DNA from: Pseudomonas pohangensis
GTDB lineage: Bacteria > Pseudomonadota > Gammaproteobacteria > Pseudomonadales > Pseudomonadaceae
Direction of reading: 5' to 3'
DNA length: 64,000 bases
Assembly: GCF_900105995.1 (NCBI RefSeq)
Contig: NZ_LT629785.1
Coordinates: 2,418,001-2,482,000, forward strand
In this document: one piece after another, positions 1 through 8,137 of the stretch
Layout: each line of letters begins with the position of its first letter
How positions within the stretch are numbered: position 1 is the stretch's first letter
Notes under the pieces: generated by a model
Told to the model about the DNA's origin: nothing
Databases searched by the model: none
The model's input: the letters and a program-made list of their open reading frames with translations, nothing else
Made by a program: the position numbers and the translations under genes

Positions 1-678
1 GCTGGCCCGCGTGTACTGCCCGAAGGAATCCACCAGCTGCGTATACAGCGGCGCCTGCAGGTCGTCCTGGCGGGTACCGAAACGACCAAGCAGGATACTC
101 TGCGCACTATCCGGCTGCGGTATCGACAGGCTGACCGCCAGCACCTGATCCGCAGCCAGCTCACCCTCGACGGTTTCCGCCAGCAGCCAGCGCTGGCCAC
201 CCTCGCTCCAGGGCATTGGCGGCCCCGCGCGCATGCCATGGGCCAATGGCGAAGTGACTGCCAGCGGCAGCAGCAAGGTCTGCGCAGGACCCGCCGGCAG
301 CGCTACCCTGGCACGCAGAACCTTGCCGCCAGCACTCTCGATGGAAACGTCCAGGGTAATGGCCCAATCCATAGCGTTCTGTATACGCAGGGACATGGCC
401 CCGGCACCGGTCCAGTCCCAGTGGCCCGCTTGCGGCAACAGGCGCAGGGCCGGCTGCTCGACCGGCTTGAAGGTCAGCCGGCGCAATATCTCACCCGAGC
501 CGGTTTCCTCGGCAGTCTGGCTCGGCAACAGGGTGCCCGCCAACTCCAGGCTGACCACATCCAGCGGCTTGACGAAGTTGTACAGTTCGCTGTTTTCGGC
601 GGCGCCGACCGGCCATGCGCTTCCCAGCCACAGGACCAGCAACGCCACGCCACGCCATGTCATGCACTCTCGCTTCAT
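1..678 (-). CDS. Exported agarase-like (GH50-type?) protein, N-terminal part
   Basis: The frame is open from an ATG at 678 to the left edge, giving 226 residues with no stop, so the gene is cut by the window. It begins with a signal peptide (MKRE..., hydrophobic VALLVLWLGSAW, then VGAAEN). The rest is a beta-rich region with phrases such as WDWTGAGAMSLRIQNAMDW and HGMRAGPPMPW, and ends near VDSFGQYTRA. From memory these resemble the N-terminal domain of beta-agarase-like (GH50) proteins annotated in pseudomonads; the catalytic part would lie outside the window, so function is a weak inference. Another start at 663 is possible. The 240 bases between this gene and dinG are AT-rich around 750-800 and probably hold its promoter. 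Confidence 0.5.
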   Translation of the reverse strand, partial: MKRECMTWRGVALLVLWLGSAWPVGAAENSELYNFVKPLDVVSLELAGTLLPSQTAEETGSGEILRRLTFKPVEQPALRLLPQAGHWDWTGAGAMSLRIQNAMDWAITLDVSIESAGGKVLRARVALPAGPAQTLLLPLAVTSPLAHGMRAGPPMPWSEGGQRWLLAETVEGELAADQVLAVSLSIPQPDSAQSILLGRFGTRQDDLQAPLYTQLVDSFGQYTRAS

Positions 679-918
679 TTGCTTCCCTGTGTCTCCTGTA
701 GCAGACCCGAACTGCGCCTCCCGAGACAATCAGCTGTCGCCGGATTCGCTTTGAAGTTATTAATATTTTCTTTTAAATTCAATATGTTGAATAAAACAAT
801 CAGCTACGGACGGGATGCGAAAACCTGTCTGCAATAATGCCTGCATCCGCACTTTCAGTATCGCGCCATCATCAGTTGCAACCAGTGATAACCGTCAAGC
901 TACCCGCGTTTGTCCGCG

Positions 919-3063
919 TCAGGCAATCTCCCGTCGAAACGGTGGCAAGGCATTCAGAATCGCCTTGCCATAGCGCTGGGTGACCAGACGCCTGTCGAGC
1001 AGGGTGATGGTGCCGCGATCTTCTTCAGTTCTCAGTAACCGCCCGCAAGCCTGGATCAGCCGCAAGGAAGCGTCGGGTACGGAAATCTCCATGAACGGAT
1101 TACCGCCACGTGCCTCGATCCATTCGGAGAGTGCCGCTTCCACCGGATCATCCGGTACGGCAAAGGGTATTTTGGCGATCACCACATGCTCGCAATAGGC
1201 CCCCGGCAAGTCCACACCCTCGGAAAAACTGGCCAGCCCGAACAACACACTGGGTTCGCCGTCATCGACACGCCGCTTATGCTTGTTCAACGTCTCCTGT
1301 TTGGACAGGTTGCCCTGGATCAGCACGCGCTGCCGCCATTCGCGCTCCAGCCCGTCAAACACACCCTGCATCTGTTTGCGCGAGGCAAACAGCACCAGAC
1401 TGCCGCGGGCAGCGCCGAGAATCGCCGGCAACTCACGCACGATGGCCGCCGTATGCGCCAGCGCATCGCGCGGATCGGCCTGCAGGTCCGGCACCCGCAA
1501 CACCCCTGCATCTGCATGCAGGAACGGGCTGGGCACTACCGCCGTCACGGCACACTTGGGCAATCCTGCACGCATGCACAGCCGCTCAAAGCTGCCCAGC
1601 GCCGTCAGGGTGGCCGAGGTCAGCAAGGCGCCGTATGCCACATTCCACAGGGTGCGGCGCAACGTATCGGCGGCCAGAATCGGGCTGGCATTGACCTCGA
1701 TATCGAACTGCGAACCGCTATCGGCCAGGCTCAGCCAGCGCGCCATCGGCGGACGGTCATCCGGGTCCTCGGCGGTAAAGGCACACCATAGTTCCCAGTT
1801 ACCCTCGGCGCGGGCCAGCAGACTGCCGAACAGCGGATACCACTCCTCGGCCTGCTGCCTGCCCAGGCCGACGCCCGCCTCACCATCCATCGCCTGCTTG
1901 AGCATTTCGGCGAGCCGGGTAAACAGATCGTTGAGCCGCGCAAAGCCTTTCTTCAGCTCGCTCGCCAGCTCAAGCAGATGCTCCGGCACGACGCCGGCGA
2001 CAAAGCGGTGGCGTGGCCGCTCGCGGCCTTCCATATCTTCGCCATTGCGAAAATCGGCCAGCTCCTCGCAGGCACTGAACATGAACTGTTGCTGGGTGCG
2101 CAGCTCACGGGCCAGCTCGGGCACAGCGCCGATCAGCCGGCCCAACTCGCCGGGCAATGGATGTTGTGCCAGCAGCTTGGTCAGATTCTTCTCCACCTGA
2201 CCCAGCCAGTCGGCGGTGGCGCGCAGGCGGGTGGAATGGGCAAAGTGGCCGATTGCCTTGTCGGGCAGATGGTGGCCCTCATCGAAGATATACAGGGTGT
2301 CACGCGGATCCGGCAGAACCACGCCGCCGCCCAGCGCCAGATCCGCCAGCACCATGTCGTGGTTGGTGACGATCACATCGGCCTTGGTCATGCCTTCGCG
2401 GGCCTTGTAGAAAGCGCACTGCTGGAAGTTCGGGCAGCGCCGGTTGGTGCACTGGCTGTGGTCGGTGGTCACCCGCGCCCAATCGGCATCCTCGATGGCC
2501 TCGCTCCAGGAATCGCGATCGCCATCCCAGCGATTGCCGGCCAGGCGCTCCATCATTTGCGTGAGCAACTGCAGGCCGTTCTCGTCCACATCAATGCGAA
2601 AGCCTTCTTCGGCGAACAGCTGTGCCGTGCTGTTCTGCGCCTGGCCTTCCTGCAGCAGCAGATCCAGCTTGGACAGGCACAGGTAGCGCCCGCGGCCCTT
2701 GGCCAGGGTAAAGCTGAAATTGAGTCCGCTGTTACGCAGGATATCCGGCAAATCCTTGTTGACGATCTGCTCCTGCAAGGCAATCGTTGCCGTGGAAATG
2801 ACCAGACGTTTGCCGGCGGCCTTGGCCACAGGAATCGCTGCCAGACTATAGGCCACGGTCTTGCCCGTACCCGTGCCCGCCTCCACGGCCACCACAGCCG
2901 GCTCTCCCGCGCGATGCCCTTCCTCATCTACCTTGATGCTGCCCAGCACCTTGGCAACTTCGGCAATCATCAGACGCTGCCCATAGCGCGGTTTGAGCTC
3001 CTTGGCCTCGAGAAAACGGCTGTAGGCGCCCTGGATTCCGGTTTTTAGTTCGTTACTGAGCAT
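919..3063 (-). CDS. dinG: ATP-dependent DNA helicase DinG
   Basis: A 714-residue superfamily 2 helicase of the XPD/DinG type, which unwinds DNA 5' to 3' and helps resolve R-loops and replication blocks. Seen in the sequence: Walker A GTGTGKT at residues 63-69, the DEGHH box at 261-265, and four cysteines that fit the iron-sulfur cluster (C129, C205, C210, C216). Length matches the bacterial DinG family. The ATG at 3063 faces the CopD-like gene, so the 97-bp gap 3064-3160 should contain divergent promoters. I looked there for an SOS (LexA) box and did not see one. Confidence 0.95.
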   Translation of the reverse strand: MLSNELKTGIQGAYSRFLEAKELKPRYGQRLMIAEVAKVLGSIKVDEEGHRAGEPAVVAVEAGTGTGKTVAYSLAAIPVAKAAGKRLVISTATIALQEQIVNKDLPDILRNSGLNFSFTLAKGRGRYLCLSKLDLLLQEGQAQNSTAQLFAEEGFRIDVDENGLQLLTQMMERLAGNRWDGDRDSWSEAIEDADWARVTTDHSQCTNRRCPNFQQCAFYKAREGMTKADVIVTNHDMVLADLALGGGVVLPDPRDTLYIFDEGHHLPDKAIGHFAHSTRLRATADWLGQVEKNLTKLLAQHPLPGELGRLIGAVPELARELRTQQQFMFSACEELADFRNGEDMEGRERPRHRFVAGVVPEHLLELASELKKGFARLNDLFTRLAEMLKQAMDGEAGVGLGRQQAEEWYPLFGSLLARAEGNWELWCAFTAEDPDDRPPMARWLSLADSGSQFDIEVNASPILAADTLRRTLWNVAYGALLTSATLTALGSFERLCMRAGLPKCAVTAVVPSPFLHADAGVLRVPDLQADPRDALAHTAAIVRELPAILGAARGSLVLFASRKQMQGVFDGLEREWRQRVLIQGNLSKQETLNKHKRRVDDGEPSVLFGLASFSEGVDLPGAYCEHVVIAKIPFAVPDDPVEAALSEWIEARGGNPFMEISVPDASLRLIQACGRLLRTEEDRGTITLLDRRLVTQRYGKAILNALPPFRREIA

Positions 3064-3160
3064 GCAGAATCGCTTGTGAGTGGACTGAAGAAATTTTCAG
3101 TCACGCGGCTGGACCGCTATGATAACGCGCTACCCGTCACCGCGCTGTCCGGAGTTGCTC

Positions 3161-3625
3161 ATGCTGATCAATGCCCTTGTTTATGTCCTGCACCTGCTTT
3201 GCGCTGTCATCTGGGTGGGCGGCATGTTTTTCGCCTGGATGATTCTGCGCCCGGCCGCCGTCGACATGCTGCAAGCCCCGGCACGTCTGGGATTATGGAG
3301 TGATGTGCTGCCGCGCTTCTTCCGCTGGGTCTGGCTGGCGGTGCTGGTATTGCCGATCACCGGCTTCGGCATGCTGCACCTGCGCCAGCAGGGCATTGAA
3401 ACCGCCCCGCAGTACATTCAGGTAATGATCGGCCTGTATCTGGTGATGCTCTCGCTGTTCCTGCGCATCCAGTTGTTGTTGCTGCCCGGATTGAAACAGG
3501 CGGTTGCCAGCGAGGACTGGCCACAGGGTGGCGCGGTGCTGGGCAAGATCCGCCGGCTGGTAGGGATCAATCTGTTAATCGGCATGCTGCTGGTCAGTCT
3601 GGCCGGCTCGCGCCTGACCTTCTGA
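3161..3625 (+). CDS. CopD family integral membrane protein
   Basis: A 154-residue inner-membrane protein with four hydrophobic segments. Its start, LVYVLHLLCAVIWVGGMFFAW, is typical of CopD/copper-resistance-D and related small membrane proteins; the histidine in helix 1 is the sort of residue that binds heme or copper in this superfamily. I chose the ATG at 3161 rather than upstream in-frame starts because GGAG sits at 3151-3154 and because the protein then begins at its first helix. The 3' end overlaps the convergent DUF1145 gene by 51 bp. Substrate unknown. Confidence 0.8.
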   Translation: MLINALVYVLHLLCAVIWVGGMFFAWMILRPAAVDMLQAPARLGLWSDVLPRFFRWVWLAVLVLPITGFGMLHLRQQGIETAPQYIQVMIGLYLVMLSLFLRIQLLLLPGLKQAVASEDWPQGGAVLGKIRRLVGINLLIGMLLVSLAGSRLTF

Positions 3626-3910
3626 CAACGCAACAGGCAAGCCCTCACTGGCCACACCAGTTTCCGCCACCGGGGCCAGCTGCTGAAAAACGCCAAACAA
3701 CAGCAACTGCAGGCGCACGGACCACGGACTGCGACCTTGTGGCTGCAAGCCAAACAGCACAAGACTTGTCAGGTTAACCAGCACGAGCAGTGCTGCAACC
3801 AGACCAAGCAAGCTGGCAAAAGGCTTGGCCAGCGGGGTGCTCAAGGCAGCCAGACAGGCGAACCAGAACAGCAGCAGGGCAAACTTTCCGGCCAATGACA
3901 GATACTTCAC
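3575..3910 (-). CDS. DUF1145 family small membrane protein
   Basis: A 111-residue protein with two or three membrane helices (KFALLLFWFACLAAL, LLGLVAALLVLVNLTSLVLFG) and a hydrophilic tail. The length and helix pattern fit the DUF1145 (YhhL-like) inner-membrane proteins; no function is known. It starts with GTG at 3910, supported by GAGGAG about eight bases upstream. The last 17 codons lie opposite the end of the CopD-like gene, so the two transcripts are antisense to each other over 51 bases. Confidence 0.7.
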   Translation of the reverse strand: MKYLSLAGKFALLLFWFACLAALSTPLAKPFASLLGLVAALLVLVNLTSLVLFGLQPQGRSPWSVRLQLLLFGVFQQLAPVAETGVASEGLPVALSEGQARAGQTDQQHAD

Positions 3911-3961
3911 CGGTAAAACTCCTCAAACCTTTTCAATGCAACACTATTCTGTTCAATTGAT

Positions 3962-3989
3962 AAAAAAGGGGGAGCCATGGCTCCCCCTT
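3962..3989 (-). terminator. Rho-independent terminator of the OmpA-like gene
   Basis: A perfect 20-base palindrome (GGGGGAGCCA/TGGCTCCCCC, 3968-3987) is followed, in the minus-strand reading, by a run of six U (complement of 3962-3967). It lies 17 bases after the stop codon of the OmpA-like gene at 4007. Confidence 0.9.
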
Positions 3990-4006
3990 CGGTCTAGCCA
4001 GCAACA

Positions 4007-4738
4007 TCAACGGTCTACGGAAATCTCTACCCGCCGGTTGGCTGCACGCCCTTCCGCCGTTTCGTTGTCACCTACAGGGTTGCTTTCTCCCAGTCCTTCC
4101 TGGGTCAGCTTGTCGGCTGGAACGCCCTGCGAAACCAGGAAATCACTCACGCTCCTGGCGCGGCGCTCGGAAAGCAGCTTGTTGGAGGCTTCAGAGCCGA
4201 CACTGTCGGTGTAACCCACCACTTTTGCACCGATCATAGGCTGGCCGTTCAAGCGGTTGGCGATATCGGCCAGCAGGTCCTTGCTGTCTCCAGAGAGCTC
4301 GGCGGAGCCGGTAGCAAACATCACGCCGCCCAAATCACTCAGCACTATGACTTCGTCCTGCGGCGGAGCCACTACTTCTGCAGGCACTTTGTCGGGATAA
4401 ACTTTCACCGGACAACCATTGGGGAAGACCTTGCTGCCGGCAGGTGTCTCGGGACAGGTATCACGTCTGTCGTGAACACCATCTGCGTCCTGATCACCAT
4501 CGAGGGTATAACAGATCAGGCTGCCTACAACCGCACCCAGACCAGCGCCTATGGCAGCGCCTGTAGAGCTCTCGATTGCGCCCAGCCCGCCACCGGCGAC
4601 TGCGCCTATGGCTGTACAGATTGGCCAGTTGTCCTGATTGAGCACAGCTTCCCCGTTACTCGAGGTAGAGGCACAACCCGAAAGAACACCGGCTGCTAAA
4701 AGAAAGGGGATGAAACGCTGCGAGAAAGAATTTCTCAT
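4007..4738 (-). CDS. OmpA-family lipoprotein with calcium-binding repeat (copy 1)
   Basis: A 243-residue outer-membrane lipoprotein. Order: lipoprotein signal with lipobox LSGC (Cys22); a glycine-zipper segment (AIGAVAGGGLGAIESSTGAA, roughly 45-75); a thrombospondin-type-3 Asp-rich loop (DGDQDADGVHDRRDTCP, about 80-110); then an OmpA C-terminal peptidoglycan-binding domain (about 125-243) with GYTDSVGSEASNKLLSERRA, which carries the Asp and Arg that bind diaminopimelate. It probably ties the outer membrane to the wall. ATG 4738 was chosen because AGGAG is nine bases upstream; a GTG at 4759 lacks such a site. It is a paralogue of the next gene upstream, and its ribosome site lies in a hairpin. 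Confidence 0.9.
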   Translation of the reverse strand: MRNSFSQRFIPFLLAAGVLSGCASTSSNGEAVLNQDNWPICTAIGAVAGGGLGAIESSTGAAIGAGLGAVVGSLICYTLDGDQDADGVHDRRDTCPETPAGSKVFPNGCPVKVYPDKVPAEVVAPPQDEVIVLSDLGGVMFATGSAELSGDSKDLLADIANRLNGQPMIGAKVVGYTDSVGSEASNKLLSERRARSVSDFLVSQGVPADKLTQEGLGESNPVGDNETAEGRAANRRVEISVDR

Positions 4739-4747
4739 TTGGTGGAT

Positions 4748-4783
4748 CTCCTGTATCACCGATGCGTACCGATGATACAGGAG
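4748..4783 (-). promoter_or_regulatory. Hairpin that would sequester the OmpA-like gene's ribosome site
   Basis: In the minus-strand mRNA an 11-base arm CTCCTGTATCA pairs perfectly with TGATACAGGAG across a 14-base loop. The second arm contains the AGGAG Shine-Dalgarno of the gene starting at 4738, so the folded RNA would hide it. The palindrome is directly visible; the regulatory role is inference. Confidence 0.55.
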
Positions 4784-4795
4784 TAAAGACGGTCA

Positions 4796-4826
4796 AATCG
4801 CTATGCACAAGTTGCACATAGCGATT
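4796..4826 (-). other. Intergenic 10-bp stem-loop between the OmpA-like paralogues
   Basis: AATCGCTATG (4796-4805) and CATAGCGATT (4817-4826) form a perfect stem with an 11-base loop just after the stop codon of the upstream paralogue. There is no clear U-tract, so it may be a weak terminator or an mRNA 3' end stabiliser. Confidence 0.5.
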
Positions 4827-4837
4827 CGCCTTATCGC

Positions 4838-5530
4838 TTACTGGCGATCGATCGCGATTTCTACGCGACGGTTTTCAGCACGGCCTTCAGCAGTTGCGTT
4901 ATCGGCAACCGGATTGCTTTCGCCTTCACCGATCACGCCAACGATGCTGGCCTGCGGTACGCCCTGAGCCACCAGATAGTTGGCTACGGCTACAGCACGA
5001 CGCTCTGACAGCTTCTGGTTGTAAGCATCAGTACCTACGCTGTCAGTAAAGCCGGCCAGTGCCAGAGTGGCATCCGGAGCTTCGCTTTTCAGCGCAGCAG
5101 CCAGACGGTCGAGTTCTGCCTTGTCGGTTTCCGAAACCACATCGGAGTCGAAGGCAAAGTGCAGGTTGTTAACTACCAGAACAACGTCCGGCTCAACAAC
5201 TACGACTTCTTCAACCACTACAACCGGAACCGGGCAGCCGTCAGCATCAACTTCGGTGCCTTTTGGCGTGCCTGGGCACTTGTCATTCTTGTTGGTTACG
5301 CCGTCGCCGTCTTCGTCGCCGTGCACCCAGCAGTAGGCAGCAGCGGTCAGACCGAAGCCCAGAGCGCCCCAACCAGCTACAGCAGCGCTTTCGGTAGCGC
5401 CCAGACCACCACCAACTACACCGCCAATGGCAGCACAGAGTGGAATATTGTCACCACGTTCAAAAGTCGAGCAGCCGGTCAAGGCCGTCGCCAGCAGAAG
5501 CATAGGCAGTGTTTTTTTCATCATGCTCAT
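4838..5530 (-). CDS. OmpA-family lipoprotein with calcium-binding repeat (copy 2)
   Basis: A 230-residue outer-membrane lipoprotein with the same layout as its downstream neighbour: lipobox ALTGC (Cys20), glycine-rich zipper (AAIGGVVGGGLGATESAAVA), Asp-rich type-3 loop (DEDGDGVTNKNDKCPGTP, about 70-100), a Val/Glu-rich spacer (VVVVEEVVVVEPDVVLVV), and an OmpA C-terminal domain ending NRRVEIAIDRQ. The ATG at 5530 follows AAGGAG with seven bases spacing. The two copies read in the same direction, 99 bp apart, and probably arose by tandem duplication. Likely role: outer-membrane to peptidoglycan tethering. Confidence 0.9.
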   Translation of the reverse strand: MSMMKKTLPMLLLATALTGCSTFERGDNIPLCAAIGGVVGGGLGATESAAVAGWGALGFGLTAAAYCWVHGDEDGDGVTNKNDKCPGTPKGTEVDADGCPVPVVVVEEVVVVEPDVVLVVNNLHFAFDSDVVSETDKAELDRLAAALKSEAPDATLALAGFTDSVGTDAYNQKLSERRAVAVANYLVAQGVPQASIVGVIGEGESNPVADNATAEGRAENRRVEIAIDRQ

Positions 5531-5591
5531 TTGTTATCTCCTTAGGTGAATCGGCCAGTAACCGATGACATGCAGTTAAGCCGTCGCTGCT

Positions 5592-5621
5592 AGAATACGC
5601 TAGAAACAATTGGTAAACCAA
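5592..5621 (-). promoter_or_regulatory. Possible sigma-70 promoter of the OmpA-like gene pair
   Basis: On the minus strand TTGGTT and TATTCT are separated by 18 bases, about 60 bases before the ATG at 5530. The -35 overlaps a 12-base palindrome TTGGTAAACCAA (5610-5621) that could be an operator. Weak match to consensus. Confidence 0.35.
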
Positions 5622-5724
5622 GCGCAAATCCACTTGCAATAGGCGTCTGCAGCGCTTTTCGGCCAGGATTGTCCGTAACGGCAGACCGGCCTGGCATGCC
5701 CCAATACAACTCACGAGTAGCTTA

Positions 5725-6222
5725 ATGTCCGCAATCTTGTCGACTCGTACCCCGCAACAGGCGCTGGCAGCATTGCTGGAACGGGAAAATCCTGCCCGTT
5801 TGTTGACCGTTGGCGCCTGTGACCTCCCTGCTATCAGTGCATTCAGCGCAACCCATGCTGATTGCCGAATTTGCCGTGCGGATATCACCGGTTTGCCGGC
5901 AGAAGTAGCCGCGCAACGTTTCGATCTGGCGATAGTGGCCGATTGTCTGGAACATTTGCCCAAACGTTCGGCCCTGGAGCTGATTGCCGGCATCCGCAAC
6001 CTTAATGCCCATCGTCTGACAGTAATGGTTGACCTGCAAGCCTGCGACTGGAACGAGGCTGACTTTTACGCGCTGGCCATGCAAGCCAGCGAACGTTTTC
6101 AGCGCGAGCAGCAGACCCTCCACCTGTTCACCTACGATCTCCACGACTACAAGCAGGTACCGGACTGGCTGAACGCCAAATTCTGGGCCAATCCGCAAAA
6201 CTTCGGCAAATACTGGTGGTGA
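5725..6222 (+). CDS. DUF6231 family protein
   Basis: A 165-residue soluble protein, [12 protein letters not shown] to NFGKYWW. I recognise it as the small conserved pseudomonad family (DUF6231) that sits just before ychJ. The middle ([10 protein letters not shown], then [20 protein letters not shown]) reads like the core of a Rossmann-fold SAM-dependent methyltransferase, with an acidic residue followed by a CLEHLP-type motif, but a clean glycine-rich SAM loop is missing, so it may be a degenerate member. Function unknown. The stop is four bases before the ychJ start, and the two are surely co-transcribed. Confidence 0.75.
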   Translation: MSAILSTRTPQQALAALLERENPARLLTVGACDLPAISAFSATHADCRICRADITGLPAEVAAQRFDLAIVADCLEHLPKRSALELIAGIRNLNAHRLTVMVDLQACDWNEADFYALAMQASERFQREQQTLHLFTYDLHDYKQVPDWLNAKFWANPQNFGKYWW

Positions 6223-6226
6223 GCTG

Positions 6227-6694
6227 ATGGCCCAGACCTGTCCTTGCGCTAGCGGACAGCTTTTGTCCGAGTGTTGCGGGCGCTTGCATGCAGGCGCACC
6301 CGCTCCTTCTGCAGAAGCACTGATGCGCTCGCGCTACAGCGCATACGTCCTGGGCAGGATCGACTACCTGATTGCCACTACCCTGCCAGTACAGCAGTCC
6401 GGCATCGACAGGTCGGCAATCGAAGAATGGAGCCTGCAGAGCAAATGGCTTGGGTTGACCATACTGGGCTCGGAGCCGGCCACGGACCCCTTCGGCCATG
6501 CAAGAGTTACATTCAGCGCGCGCTGGGAAGACGCTGAAGGCCTGCATGAACATCAGGAATGTTCCGTATTCGTGCAACGCAACGGGCGCTGGTTGTTTAT
6601 TGATCCCGGAATACCGCTGAGAGCGGGACGGAACGACCCCTGCCCATGCGGCAGCGGTGGCAAATTCAAGAAATGTTGCAGCACCTTCAAGTAG
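6227..6694 (+). CDS. ychJ: YchJ family SEC-C motif protein
   Basis: A 155-residue protein with cysteine-rich SEC-C motifs at both ends ([13 protein letters not shown] near residues 5-17 and [16 protein letters not shown] near the C-terminus) around a central YchJ domain ([22 protein letters not shown]) with an NTF2-like fold. SEC-C motifs bind zinc. The cellular role of YchJ is not established. The ribosome site GGTGAG overlaps the end of the preceding DUF6231 gene. Confidence 0.9.
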   Translation: MAQTCPCASGQLLSECCGRLHAGAPAPSAEALMRSRYSAYVLGRIDYLIATTLPVQQSGIDRSAIEEWSLQSKWLGLTILGSEPATDPFGHARVTFSARWEDAEGLHEHQECSVFVQRNGRWLFIDPGIPLRAGRNDPCPCGSGGKFKKCCSTFK

Positions 6695-6726
6695 TCTTCT
6701 GACCCAGCACTACCAAGGATTCGGGC

Positions 6727-7281
6727 TCAGTCCTGCAATTTCAGGTGTGAAGTATCCGGTGGTGGCGCTGCAGGACCGCCTTTTTCCTGACCCATATCAC
6801 TGCCGACCGGCGCCAGACTGAACTGACTCAGATCTACCTCGGGTGCCTCTGCAGGTGGCGTTTTATCCTTCAAATCGGCGCCCAATGGCGCAATGCCGAG
6901 ATCGGGTGCTTCCACGTGAACAAACGCCGCCATGTATTCATCGCGCGGAGCCACCTTGAGCTTGCCCGGTTTGTCCGTGCTCTCTGCTGCGGCAGGCGCC
7001 GGCGGGACTGCTGATGCGCTTTCAGGCCGCATGGCTGGCTCTGCCGGTCCCTGCTGCAGCGCCCGCACCTCAAGCTCGGCTCCGGCACGCGCAAGAATCT
7101 CCCGGTACTTTTCGGCACCGGCCGCATCCAGACCGCTCTTGATGACAATCCGGCGCCCGGAAAACAGCTGGGCTATGCGCTGCTCATCCGCCTGGAAGAT
7201 TTTCGCCAGATTGGCCTTCACCACCTCGGGCTGGGCACCGGCAAGCAGTTTTCCCGAGAACGCAACTTCATAAAGGCTCAT
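6727..7281 (-). CDS. Protein with small alpha/beta domain and disordered APxGxD tail
   Basis: A 184-residue protein that I cannot name. Residues 1-73 look like a compact domain (YEVAFSGKLLAGAQPEVVKA ... FSGRRIVIKSGLDAAGAEKY) of a type also found at the N-terminus of some proteobacterial membrane proteins. The rest is rich in Ala and Pro and looks disordered. The tail holds two similar motifs, IAPLGADL (130-137) and LAPVGSDM (156-163), and ends PDTSHLKLQD, a pattern I have seen in other gammaproteobacterial proteins of unknown function. ATG 7281 has AGGAG nine bases upstream. It is convergent with ychJ and divergent from the LEA-type lipoprotein. Confidence 0.75.
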   Translation of the reverse strand: MSLYEVAFSGKLLAGAQPEVVKANLAKIFQADEQRIAQLFSGRRIVIKSGLDAAGAEKYREILARAGAELEVRALQQGPAEPAMRPESASAVPPAPAAAESTDKPGKLKVAPRDEYMAAFVHVEAPDLGIAPLGADLKDKTPPAEAPEVDLSQFSLAPVGSDMGQEKGGPAAPPPDTSHLKLQD

Positions 7282-7392
7282 CGCTCAACTCCTGTCAGTT
7301 ACTGCTGGCAGTATGCCGCAAGTTTTTTCCCAAACAACCGATTGCACGGCATTAGTGGCTTGTTACACTGCGCCTTACTCTGGAGTGAAGGC

Positions 7393-7887
7393 ATGCTTTT
7401 CCCCGCCACAAGAACAATAATAAAGCGCATCGCGCTGCTAATCCCGGTTTTACTCCTTTCTGCCTGCAGCAGCATGCTGGTTGGCGAGTTTCGTGACCCC
7501 AGCATCCATCTGGTGAAAGTCGAGGTAGTCCGGGCAAAACTGCTTGAACAAAAGTTCAATCTGTATTTCCGCGTGGAAAACCCGAACGATTTCAGTCTGG
7601 ATATAGAAGACCTCGGCTACAGCGTCTATCTCAACGAGATCAAACTGGCCGAAGGACAAAGCAGCATCAGTTACAACCTTCCAGCCAGAAGCAGTACCAC
7701 GATCAAGGTCCCCGTTCGCACAAACCTGTGGCGCAATCTAAAACAGGTCATCAAAATGCTGAAGAACCCCAACGACCCTATCCGTTATCGTCTGGAGGGT
7801 CAGGTTGAAGCCGGCTCATGGTTCACTCGCAGCGTACATCTGTCACGCTCTGGCGAAATCATCCCTGGCAATTTCATTCCGGAGTAA
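7393..7887 (+). CDS. LEA type 2 / WHy-domain lipoprotein
   Basis: A 164-residue protein with a lipoprotein signal (lipobox LLSAC) followed by a WHy/LEA14-type beta-sandwich ([40 protein letters not shown]). In bacteria such proteins are envelope components linked to desiccation and stress, with no defined biochemical role. ATG 7393 is chosen because GGAG lies at 7382-7385 and because the signal peptide then begins correctly. Six bases separate its stop from the SEC-C microprotein start, so they form an operon. Confidence 0.85.
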   Translation: MLFPATRTIIKRIALLIPVLLLSACSSMLVGEFRDPSIHLVKVEVVRAKLLEQKFNLYFRVENPNDFSLDIEDLGYSVYLNEIKLAEGQSSISYNLPARSSTTIKVPVRTNLWRNLKQVIKMLKNPNDPIRYRLEGQVEAGSWFTRSVHLSRSGEIIPGNFIPE

Positions 7888-7892
7888 CTGCA

Positions 7893-8090
7893 ATGCCCAA
7901 CGAACCCCATGTCCATGGCCCTGACTGCAACCATGACCATGAGCATGACCACGATCACGGCCATGTGCACGGACCCGACTGCAACCACAGCCATCAGGAT
8001 CCCGTGCGCAATCCGCTGAAAGATGTCGGCCGCAACGATCCATGCCCATGCGGCAGCCAGAAAAAATTCAAGAAGTGCCACGGCGCCTGA
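7893..8090 (+). CDS. Histidine-rich SEC-C motif microprotein
   Basis: A 65-residue protein. Its first half is a His/Asp-rich stretch in which VHGPDCNH occurs twice around [11 protein letters not shown], a probable metal-binding segment; the second half ends in a SEC-C zinc motif ([20 protein letters not shown]). The start at 7893 follows GGAG at 7881-7884, which overlaps the stop of the LEA gene. Similar small proteins are common in pseudomonads. A role as metal store, metallochaperone or SecA/SecB-related adaptor is possible but not shown. Confidence 0.8.
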   Translation: MPNEPHVHGPDCNHDHEHDHDHGHVHGPDCNHSHQDPVRNPLKDVGRNDPCPCGSQKKFKKCHGA

Positions 8091-8137
8091 GTCCTTTCCG
8101 GATCAGTCTGTCCCCCCAGCAACTCTCGGGTTCACCA

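Noticed and set aside
238..837. Long plus-strand open frame opposite the first gene
   Set aside because: The minus strand gives a signal peptide and an uninterrupted family-like protein; the plus frame is low-complexity and typical of antisense GC-rich coding DNA.
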